This document shows, one piece after another, positions 43,794 to 51,244 of a DNA stretch of 64,000 nt. This stretch comes from Roseovarius sp. ZX-A-9 (GTDB lineage Bacteria; Pseudomonadota; Alphaproteobacteria; Rhodobacterales; Rhodobacteraceae), in contig NZ_JAPWHW010000011.1 of assembly GCF_028369135.1 (NCBI RefSeq), forward strand, positions 101,087-165,086, in the 5' to 3' direction. Each line of letters starts with the position of its first letter. The stretch's first letter is position 1. A model generated the notes under the pieces. The model was not told the DNA's origin and made no database searches. It worked only from the letters and a program-made list of their open reading frames with translations. A program made the translations under genes and the position numbers.

Positions 43794-45070
43794 TGACTAT
43801 GAATCGTAGAAAGTTCGGGCAAACAGTCCTTGCTGCAGGTGCCGCCACGCTGGCCTCACCTTGGTTGCGCGCGGCACATGCGTCGGGAGATGCCGCACGG
43901 CTGGGTGTGCTGCTGCCGCTTTCGGGGCCATTGGCGTCGCTGGGCAATGATGTACATCGCGGCTTTCAGTTGGCCATTGATATGGTGAACGAGGATGGCG
44001 GCGTGTTCGGGAAACCGGCCGAGATGATCTCGGTTGATGTGCCGTCCTCGACCGAGGCGACATCGCAAGCCACCCGTCTGATCACCAGCGAAAACGTCGG
44101 CGTGATCTTGGGCTCATATGCCTCGTCGATCTCGTTCGCGGCCAGCCAGGTGGCCGAACGCAACAAGGTTGTCTATTTTGAGCAGGGCGCGGTGGCGGAT
44201 GATATCACCAGCCGCGGGTTCAAGCACCTCTTCCGCTTTATCTATCCAGCGTCCGAACTGGGCGGCGGTGCGGCAACATTTACCCTTGAAAAGGTGTTGC
44301 CGAAAATCGGGATGGCTGCGGGCGACGTGAAAGTGGCGCTGCTCTACGAAGACAGCTTCTACGGGACTGCTGTTGGCGAAGGGGCCCGCAACGTTCTGAC
44401 GGCCAACGGCGTGAACATCGTCGATGATACCTCATATAGCTATAAAACGACCGATCTGTCGCCGATGGTGCAACGCTACAAGCAGCTAGAGCCCGACATC
44501 CTGATCGTGTGCCAATACACGCCAGACGGCATTCTGTTCTGGCGTCAGGCCCGCGAGGCAGGGCTAGAGGTCAAGGCGATCGTCGGCAATGGCGGCGCGC
44601 ATAACGTCGGCGAATTTGCCGATGCGTTGGGTGACGATGTGAATGGTGTGCTGAACGCCGGGACGTCGGTTTATATCGACAAGGCTGGCCTGACAGACGA
44701 TGCCGCGCAGACCTTTACTCGGTTCCATGAACAGCATGCTGTACGGTTCGAGGGGCGGCAGGCCTCAGCACATACCGGCATGGGGTTCAACGCGATGTGG
44801 ACGGTTCTGAACGACATTCTGCCCGAAGCGGGCGGCATGACTGCCGAAGCCATCCGGCAGGCCGCGTTGGCGTTGGATAAGCCGATTGGGTCCAGCATCG
44901 TGGGTTGGGGAACAAAGTTCGACCCGGAAACCCAGAACAACACCCGCGCCTTCCCGACCTACGATCAGTGGCAGTCCAAAAAAATCGCGACGGTTGCCCC
45001 CGAGCAGTTCGCGATTGCGGATATCAAGGCACTGCCGATGCCCACATGGGGCGCGCGCGGCGACATCTGA
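43793..45070 (+). CDS. ABC substrate-binding protein, LivJ-like
   Basis: 425 residues with an N-terminal twin-arginine-like signal (MNRRKFGQTVLAAGAATLASPWLRAAHA). Mature protein begins RLGVLLPLSGPLASLGNDVHRGFQLAIDMVNEDGGVFGKPAEMIS, the Peripla_BP_6 fold for branched-chain amino acids, amides or aromatic/keto acids. VGVILGSYASSISFAASQVAERNKVVYFEQGAV lines the cleft. AGGAGG precedes the ATG, which shares a base with the LivF stop. It sets substrate specificity; given the catabolic neighbours, an organic acid is more likely than leucine. Confidence 0.9.
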   Translation: MTMNRRKFGQTVLAAGAATLASPWLRAAHASGDAARLGVLLPLSGPLASLGNDVHRGFQLAIDMVNEDGGVFGKPAEMISVDVPSSTEATSQATRLITSENVGVILGSYASSISFAASQVAERNKVVYFEQGAVADDITSRGFKHLFRFIYPASELGGGAATFTLEKVLPKIGMAAGDVKVALLYEDSFYGTAVGEGARNVLTANGVNIVDDTSYSYKTTDLSPMVQRYKQLEPDILIVCQYTPDGILFWRQAREAGLEVKAIVGNGGAHNVGEFADALGDDVNGVLNAGTSVYIDKAGLTDDAAQTFTRFHEQHAVRFEGRQASAHTGMGFNAMWTVLNDILPEAGGMTAEAIRQAALALDKPIGSSIVGWGTKFDPETQNNTRAFPTYDQWQSKKIATVAPEQFAIADIKALPMPTWGARGDI

Positions 45071-45134
45071 TCGCGCTGAACGGGGGCGCGGCACCGCGCC
45101 CCCCAATCGTTCAAGACCTAGCAGGACCACGACG

Positions 45135-46196
45135 ATGCTGAGCTACAGAAAATTGGCCCCTCAGCCGGGCCTTTCATTGACCGAAGTTGCGGATTTACCT
45201 GAACCCGGGAAGGGGCAGGTTCTGGTCGATGTGCAGGCGGTGGGGATCTGCGGTTCGGACCTGCATGTGCGGGACTGGAGCGCCGGATATGATTTCATGG
45301 TGCCGCATCTGCCGCTGACCTTGGGCCACGAATTTGCCGGCACGGTGGCGGCGGTCGGGACGGATGTCAGCAATGTAAAACCGGGTGACCGGGTGACGGT
45401 CTGGCCGTCCAGCCCCTGCGGAATTTGCCCCGCCTGCATGTCAGGCTGGCGGCAGAACTGTCGTGATAAGCGTACGCTGGGCCTTTATTCTAACGGCGCG
45501 TTTGCGCCACAGGTTCTGGTACGCGCCCAAGGGGCGCTGCGCGTGCCGGATACGCTTGATTTTGAGATTGCCGCCTTGGCCGAACCTCTTTGCGTGGGCC
45601 ACCGCGCTGTGATGGTGGGAGGCGTCAAGCCGGGTGATCGAGTGGTCGTGCTAGGTCCCGGTACCATAGGTCAGGCCATTGCATTGTCCGCACGCGAGGC
45701 CGGCGCGGCGCATGTTACGATTGCAGGTTATGATGATGAACCGCGGCTGGCGGTTTGCCGGGGGTTGGGATTTGACACGACAATTGATCTGGCCGGGCAG
45801 GGTGCACATGCGACGCTGCTGCAAGATTGCGCTGGCACCGACATCGTGTTCGAGGCAACGGGCCGCGCCGTCAGCGTGACCGATGGGCTGGCCCTGCTGC
45901 GCCCCGAAGGGGTTTTGGTCATGACGGGTATCCATGCCGAACCGGTCGTGTTCGACCCGGTCGATTTCGTCCGCCGCAAGGCGCAGATCCGCGCCTCGCA
46001 CGGGTCACAGGCGGCGGACTGGGAGGCCGTGATCGACATGCTGGAGCGCAAGGGGACCGCCTTGCGCCCGATGATCACACATCGTCTGCCGCTGGAACAG
46101 ATCGACGACGGGTTCGACCTCGCCCACAAGCGGACGGCGTCGAAAGTAATGATTTTCCCGTCCGGAATTCAACCAATCACAGAGACAGAACAATGA
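45135..46196 (+). CDS. zinc-dependent alcohol/polyol dehydrogenase (MDR family)
   Basis: 353 residues from ATG 45135 (AGGA upstream). Catalytic zinc: VGICGSDLH (Cys) and LTLGHEFAGTVAAVG (His-Glu). Structural zinc: CGICPACMSGWRQNC. NAD domain: VVVLGPGTIGQAIALSAREAGAAHV. Resembles sorbitol or threonine dehydrogenase-like enzymes. It would oxidise a hydroxyl of the imported substrate. ATGA overlap with the next gene. Confidence 0.9.
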   Translation: MLSYRKLAPQPGLSLTEVADLPEPGKGQVLVDVQAVGICGSDLHVRDWSAGYDFMVPHLPLTLGHEFAGTVAAVGTDVSNVKPGDRVTVWPSSPCGICPACMSGWRQNCRDKRTLGLYSNGAFAPQVLVRAQGALRVPDTLDFEIAALAEPLCVGHRAVMVGGVKPGDRVVVLGPGTIGQAIALSAREAGAAHVTIAGYDDEPRLAVCRGLGFDTTIDLAGQGAHATLLQDCAGTDIVFEATGRAVSVTDGLALLRPEGVLVMTGIHAEPVVFDPVDFVRRKAQIRASHGSQAADWEAVIDMLERKGTALRPMITHRLPLEQIDDGFDLAHKRTASKVMIFPSGIQPITETEQ

Positions 46197-46939
46197 ACCA
46201 AACACGCACCGCACTTGTCACGGGAGCAGCCAGAGGGATCGGGGCAGACATAGCCCGACGTCTTGCTGGGGATGGCCATCGGGTTATTCTGACCGATGTA
46301 TTGGAAGAGGTGACGCAAACCGCACAGGACATCGGCCTGGGAGCTGTTGCGGTGCCGTTCGATCTGGCCCAGTTGCCGCAGATCGAGCCTTTTGTGCAGA
46401 GCTTGATCGCTACGCATGGCCCGATTGACATCATCGTAAACAATGCCGGCATATCTCCGAAGCATGACGGCAAGCGTGCGCCGGCACAGGACACAGACTT
46501 GGCTGAATGGCAGGCCGTGTTGGACATCAATTTGACCGCCGCCTTTCTGATCTGCAAGGCAGCATTGCCCGATATGCGTGCGCGCAAATGGGGCCGGATC
46601 GTCAATATGGCGTCGCAAGCGGCGCGAACACGATCGACCGTTGCCGGATCACATTATGCTGCGTCCAAGGCAGGCTTGGTCGGGTTCTCGCGCACTTTGG
46701 CGGGCGAGGTGGGGCTGGATGGGATCACCGTGAACTGCATCGCGCCGGGCCGTATAGACACGCCGATGGCTAGCGGCGTTTCGGACGCCGTAAACGCCGC
46801 CTACGTTCAGACAATTCCGGTTGGCCGTATCGGCACGACCGCCGACGTCGCCCACGCCGTTGCCTATTTCGCCTCCGAAGAGGCGGGTTTCGTCACCGGG
46901 ACGGTGATGGACGTTAACGGCGGCCATTTCATGACCTGA
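46193..46939 (+). CDS. short-chain dehydrogenase/reductase
   Basis: 248 residues from ATG 46193, overlapping the ADH stop. SDR motifs: TALVTGAARGIGADIARRL (cofactor), VNNAGIS (NNAG), VNMASQAART (Ser), HYAASKAGLVGFSRTLAGEV (YxxxK) and ITVNCIAPGRIDTPMA. Oxidises or reduces a hydroxyl/keto group. Third dehydrogenase-type step in the operon with its neighbours. Confidence 0.92.
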   Translation: MNQTRTALVTGAARGIGADIARRLAGDGHRVILTDVLEEVTQTAQDIGLGAVAVPFDLAQLPQIEPFVQSLIATHGPIDIIVNNAGISPKHDGKRAPAQDTDLAEWQAVLDINLTAAFLICKAALPDMRARKWGRIVNMASQAARTRSTVAGSHYAASKAGLVGFSRTLAGEVGLDGITVNCIAPGRIDTPMASGVSDAVNAAYVQTIPVGRIGTTADVAHAVAYFASEEAGFVTGTVMDVNGGHFMT

Positions 46940-46954
46940 GGAGAAGCTAGCACA

Positions 46955-47947
46955 ATGACAAATACGATGAACTACGTGAAAATAGATGGGTTCGGTGCAC
47001 CTGACGTGCTGAAGCTGGCGACTGGTCCGCGTCCTGATGCTGCCGAGGGCGAGGTGCTGATCCGTGTGACCGCAGCGGGGGTCAACCGGCCGGACGTCAT
47101 TCAGCGTTTGGGCAATTACCCGCCCCCTCCCGGCGCAAGCGACATACCAGGACTGGAGGTCGCGGGCGAGGTGGCCGCGCTTGGTAAGGGTGTCACCGAA
47201 TTTGCGGTGGGCGACCGGGTTTGCGCGTTGGTCTCGGGCGGCGGATATGCGCAATACGTCGCGGTTCCCGTGCCTCAGGTGCTGCCAACCCCCAAGGGGT
47301 TCGACGACGTGACCGCGGCCGCCATCGCCGAGACATATTTTACGGTCTGGACCAACGTGTTCCAGTTGGGCGCGCTAAAAGAAGGCGAGACGCTTTTGGT
47401 GCATGGTGGCGCGTCCGGTATCGGCACGACGGCAATTCAGCTGGCACATGCGTTGGGCGCGCGCGTCATCACAACGGTGCGCAGCGCCGAAAAGGCGGAT
47501 GCCTGCCGTGCCATCGGCGCCGAAACAGCAATTGATTATACGACGGAAAACTTCGCGGATCGCGTTCTGGAAGTAACCGAAGCACGCGGCGCTGATGTCA
47601 TTCTTGACATGCGCGGCGGGGATTTCTTTCCAGAAAACCTGCGCGCGTTGGCGCAGAACGGGCGTATGGTCTCCATCGCGTCATTGGCAGGGAGAGAGGT
47701 GCGGCTTGATATATCCTTGATGATGCGCAAGCGCGCAACCATCACCGGATCGACCCTTCGAGGCCGCCCGGTTAAGGACAAGGGCGCGATTGCGAAGGAA
47801 TTGCATCAACGTGTCTGGCCGCTGTTCGAGCAGGGCAAGATCAAGCCCCAGATCGCGCAGACTTTCCCGATGGCAGACGCTGCAGAGGCGCACCGCCGCC
47901 TTGAAAGCAACGATGTCGTCGGCAAGATCGTCCTGATCTGCGAGTGA
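46955..47947 (+). CDS. NAD(P)H:quinone oxidoreductase-like (PIG3/QOR family)
   Basis: 330 residues; GAGGAGAAG upstream. Non-zinc MDR: VTAAGVNRPDVIQRLGNYPPPPGASDIPGLEVAGEVAALGKGV, ETLLVHGGASGIGTTAIQLAHALGARVITTVRS (NADPH site), MVSIASLAG, FPMADAAEAHRRLESNDVVGKIVLI. Probably reduces a quinone or an enoyl/keto intermediate. Last gene of the operon; IS110 debris follows directly. Confidence 0.9.
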   Translation: MTNTMNYVKIDGFGAPDVLKLATGPRPDAAEGEVLIRVTAAGVNRPDVIQRLGNYPPPPGASDIPGLEVAGEVAALGKGVTEFAVGDRVCALVSGGGYAQYVAVPVPQVLPTPKGFDDVTAAAIAETYFTVWTNVFQLGALKEGETLLVHGGASGIGTTAIQLAHALGARVITTVRSAEKADACRAIGAETAIDYTTENFADRVLEVTEARGADVILDMRGGDFFPENLRALAQNGRMVSIASLAGREVRLDISLMMRKRATITGSTLRGRPVKDKGAIAKELHQRVWPLFEQGKIKPQIAQTFPMADAAEAHRRLESNDVVGKIVLICE

Positions 47948-48004
47948 TTGAACCTTTGCATGGTCGCGTGTCGATGCACGTGACCATGCCAGCCACTGGA
48001 CGCG

Positions 48005-48325
48005 CGAGATGGCGAAGCTGAGACATCAAGCCAAACTAATTACGCCGCACTACGTCCGGCCTTTCGTGAAGCGACAGAAAACGATGCGTCCGATGCCGAA
48101 GCGATTGTGATCGCGCGCGCCAGCCCGAGATGCGGTTCGTCATCCCGAAGACGGAAGACCAGCAGGATCGACGCGAAGATTAAGGCCGTAAAGGAATTTG
48201 CAATTGCGGCCGATCCGGCACGTCGTCTTCAGACAATGCCGGGAGTTGGACCTATGACAGCGCTGGCGGTCGCGGCCTTTGCGCCCGACAAACCCATTCT
48301 CAGCCGAGGCCTTGAGAAGCTGTAA
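48005..48325 (+). pseudogene. IS110-family transposase remnant
   Basis: Pieces of a DEDD transposase in shifting frames: LITPHYVRPFVKRQK, DAEAIVIARAS, EMRFVIPKTEDQQD, then directly IDAKIKAVKEFAIAADPARRLQTMPGVGPMTALAVAAFAPD (transposase_20 domain). Internal deletion and frameshifts mean no active enzyme. Confidence 0.8.
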
Positions 48326-48338
48326 TGCCACGGAAACA

Positions 48339-48358
48339 CGTGTCGCATTTACGACACG
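48339..48358. promoter_or_regulatory. palindrome upstream of the outer-membrane factor gene
   Basis: CGTGTCG (48339-48345), six bases, CGACACG (48352-48358), about 100 bases before the gene start. The dyad TGTCG...CGACA could be an operator or a small hairpin; it lacks a T tract. The stretch 48326-48461 otherwise holds only the promoter region. Confidence 0.45.
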
Positions 48359-48461
48359 ATCGCAAAATGTTCCTTTCTGAGCCTTCTGCGGCCACATTTA
48401 TGCACCTTTCAACATGTAAATTACAATGTGCAGCGTATCAAAATTCAATGGAATTTACTGC

Positions 48462-49877
48462 ATGCATGGATTTAGGGGCACTGTTTTAGGCTGCGCTTTC
48501 GCACTGGGCGGATGCTCGGCTGTGGGGCCGGACTATCAATCCCCCTCCTTGCCACTTCAGCAGCATTTTGTTGGCGGCGAGTCGACCGCGTTGGCGAGAG
48601 CCGCGCAGGAGCAGTGGTGGAGGGGATTGAATGATCCCATGCTCAACCATCTCGTCGGGCGGGGCCTGAGCCAAAATCTGGATCTTCTGGCCGGTTATGA
48701 ACGGATCAGGGCGTCCCAGGCGTTGTTGGGGCGGACCGGGCAAAATGCGCAGGTCTCCGGGAATGCTGCGGCGCAGGGCAGTCGCTTCGATAACGGTATC
48801 AACGGATCACGAAACGATAGTGGATTGAGCGTCAATGCGGCCTATGTGTTCGACTTGTTCGGTGGTGTGCGACGCGGCCGCGAACAGGCGCTGGCCAACT
48901 ATGAGGCCGCACAATACGACGTGGGCACGGTGCGTCTGGCCTACCTGGCCGATATCGTCGACAGCTACATTCGTGCGCGCTATTTTCAGGCCGCTGCGTC
49001 GATCACACGGAACACCATAGAAAGCCGTCGTCGGACAGTCTCACTTGTCAACCGCCGGCGGGAGGCGGGAGAGGCGACGGCGCTGGAACTGGCGCAGGCA
49101 AGATCGCTGCTGAGTTCGGCACAGGCAACGCTGCCGTATCTTGTCGCGAGTTTCGAGAGCAACGTTTATCACATCGCCACGCTGCTGGCAGAGCCAGCCG
49201 GTCCGATCCTTGTAAAGATGCAAAGCGGGGCAAGCCAACCGCGACCACAGTGGATCGGCAATGCAGGGGTTCCCGCCGATCTTTTGCGGAACAGGCCCGA
49301 CGTGCGGTACGCCGAGCGCAATTTTGCAGCCGCGACTGCTGCTATAGGGGTCGCCGAGGCACAGCTTTATCCTGCACTGACGCTGGACGGTTCGATCACG
49401 GAAGGGACGCTGGACACTTGGCGCTTTGGCACCGCTCTGGCGCTGCCGCTGCTCAACCGCGGAATATTGAAGGCAAGTCGCAACCTGGCCATTTCGCAGG
49501 CGCGTCAGGCGCAGATGGCATGGCGCAACGCGGTGCTGGTGGCCGTCGAGGATGTGCAGTCCGGCCTGAGCCTGACCAAGCGGTGGCGCGTCCAGATGGG
49601 ATCTCTGGATGTGGCAGCACGGGAGTCTTCGCGCGTTCTTGCCCTGTCCCAACAAAGCTATGCGGGTGGCGCGATCATTCTGACTGATGTGCTGGATTCC
49701 GAGCGGGATGACGCCAGCAACCAGCTCGCCGTGGCGGCTGGTGCGCGGGACTATGCCTTGAGCTGGGCACGGCTGCAGGTCGCGACCGGTCGGGGGTGGT
49801 ACGCCCATGACGGCTCCAAGGCACCCGCCAAGATCGTCAAGAAAGACGGCGTCACGCCGGCCCCCACGGTCCAATAG
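48462..49877 (+). CDS. outer-membrane factor (NodT/TolC family lipoprotein)
   Basis: 471 residues from ATG 48462 (frame opens 12 codons earlier). Lipoprotein signal MHGFRGTVLGCAFALGGCSAVGPDYQ with lipobox LGGC, then two OEP repeats (WWRGLNDPMLNHLVGRGLSQNLDLLAGYERIRASQALLGRT; RNRPDVRYAERNFAAATAAIGVAEAQLYPALTLDGSI). NodT-type proteins usually pair with RND pumps, but here it directly faces the type I adaptor and exporter, so it is likely the tunnel of the secretion system. Convergent with the adaptor, sharing a terminator palindrome. Confidence 0.88.
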   Translation: MHGFRGTVLGCAFALGGCSAVGPDYQSPSLPLQQHFVGGESTALARAAQEQWWRGLNDPMLNHLVGRGLSQNLDLLAGYERIRASQALLGRTGQNAQVSGNAAAQGSRFDNGINGSRNDSGLSVNAAYVFDLFGGVRRGREQALANYEAAQYDVGTVRLAYLADIVDSYIRARYFQAAASITRNTIESRRRTVSLVNRRREAGEATALELAQARSLLSSAQATLPYLVASFESNVYHIATLLAEPAGPILVKMQSGASQPRPQWIGNAGVPADLLRNRPDVRYAERNFAAATAAIGVAEAQLYPALTLDGSITEGTLDTWRFGTALALPLLNRGILKASRNLAISQARQAQMAWRNAVLVAVEDVQSGLSLTKRWRVQMGSLDVAARESSRVLALSQQSYAGGAIILTDVLDSERDDASNQLAVAAGARDYALSWARLQVATGRGWYAHDGSKAPAKIVKKDGVTPAPTVQ

Positions 49878-49906
49878 AACGGGCAGCGGCGCAGCTCGTT
49901 CTATTG
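49872..49906. terminator. bidirectional terminator overlapping both stop codons
   Basis: CAATAGAACG (49872-49881) and CGTTCTATTG (49897-49906) are exact inverted arms around 15 bases. The arms contain the TAG stop of the outer-membrane factor (49875-49877) and, on the other strand, the TAG stop of the HlyD gene (49901-49903). It would fold in both transcripts. No long T tract. Confidence 0.6.
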
Positions 49907-51244
49907 CTCTCGGAACGCGCGCGACATGCTGTCCACCACGGGTTTGGCCAGATACTCGGCAAAGGTGCGGGTTTTGGTCTGTATCATGATCTGAGCGGGC
50001 ATGCCGGGCGTCGGGGTGAAGTCCCCGACACGTCTCAATTGCTCGGGTGACAGGGAAACCCGCGTCACATAGACATCGCGGGTGGTCCCGTTGTTCTGAT
50101 CCGTCACTGCATCGGCAGAGACGTAGATGACCTTGCCGTCCAGAATTGGCGTCGTGCGTTGGTTCAGCGCGGTCAACCTGACCGTCGCGGATTGGCCGCG
50201 CTTGACGTTGTCGATGTCCATCCGCGCGATCTGCACCTCGACAATCAAGGGCTGGTCAGCGGGCAGTATTTCGGCGATGGCCTTGCCGCTTTCCACCACG
50301 CCGCCCGCAGTGTGATAGTAGAGCCGCACGACAGTGCCGGAGACAGGGGCGACCACATCGGAGCGCTGACTCACGTTATGGGCCTTGCGGGCTTTTTCGC
50401 GGATCGATTCAAGTTCGGATTGCACAGTCTGCAATTCATCGAGCGTGGCTTGGCTGTGATCGCCGAGAACCTTCTCGACCTGGATTTGGTATTTCCGTTT
50501 GATCTGTTCGATCTCGTCGACCTCGGCCTGCAGCCGTCCAACCTGGCCCACAGCTTCAATCTTGGCGCGTTTCAGGGCCGTCACTTCCGATTTCCGCACC
50601 AGTCCCGCCTTGAACAGCTCTTCTTTCGACTCGAGATCCTCCGTCAGCAATTCGCGCTGCATCTCATAGGCTTTGAGCTGTGTGGCATAGCCGACCCGCC
50701 TGATCCCAAGCGCCTCGATATTGCGTTCCAGCAGCGTCAGGTTGTTTTGCAGGGACGATTGCGACACCCTGAAGGCAAGAGCCTGTCCGTCTAGGATCGA
50801 CGCGATCTCATAATCATCGCGCCGCGCATTCAGAGCGTCGGAGAATACCAGCGCGGAATCGCGGCGGTATTCGGCCAGGATGCGCTGCTCCGTCGCCTCC
50901 AGCCTGACCTGACGCAGTTCAAGCTCGCGCTCGTTGGCGGAGGATGCCGTTTTGTCCAGACGGAGCAACAGCTGCCCCTTTCTGACGAAATCCCCCTCGC
51001 GCACGGTAATTTCATTGATGATGCCACCTTCGAGGTGTTGCACGATCTTGTTGCGCCCGGTCGCAACAAAACTGCCCTGTGCAATGACCGCAGCTGCCAA
51101 GGGCGCACGAAATGCCCAGGCCCCGAACCCGCCGAAAGTTACGATCATCAGTACAAGGCCCAATATGCCGAATTTCATGACCGAGCGGGGCACGTCAGTG
51201 TACCAAATCGATTCTGTGGCCGAGATGTTGATGTCTTCAGCCAT
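49901..51244 (-). CDS. HlyD-family type I secretion adaptor
   Basis: 447 residues: short cytoplasmic N-terminus, one membrane helix (FGILGLVLMIVTFGGFGAWAF), lipoyl half (HLEGGIINEITVREGDFVRKGQLLLRLD), long alpha-hairpin (residues ~110-275), second lipoyl half (DVVAPVSGTVVRLYYHTAGGVVESGKAIAEILP) and beta-barrel domain (GQSATVRLTALNQRTTPILDGKVIYVSAD...YVTRVSL) ending GMPAQIMIQTKTRTFAEYLAKPVVDSMSRAFREQ, which is the PrtE/HlyD-type C-terminus. It bridges the exporter and the outer-membrane tunnel. Overlaps the ABC gene by eight bases. Confidence 0.93.
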   Translation of the reverse strand: MAEDINISATESIWYTDVPRSVMKFGILGLVLMIVTFGGFGAWAFRAPLAAAVIAQGSFVATGRNKIVQHLEGGIINEITVREGDFVRKGQLLLRLDKTASSANERELELRQVRLEATEQRILAEYRRDSALVFSDALNARRDDYEIASILDGQALAFRVSQSSLQNNLTLLERNIEALGIRRVGYATQLKAYEMQRELLTEDLESKEELFKAGLVRKSEVTALKRAKIEAVGQVGRLQAEVDEIEQIKRKYQIQVEKVLGDHSQATLDELQTVQSELESIREKARKAHNVSQRSDVVAPVSGTVVRLYYHTAGGVVESGKAIAEILPADQPLIVEVQIARMDIDNVKRGQSATVRLTALNQRTTPILDGKVIYVSADAVTDQNNGTTRDVYVTRVSLSPEQLRRVGDFTPTPGMPAQIMIQTKTRTFAEYLAKPVVDSMSRAFREQ

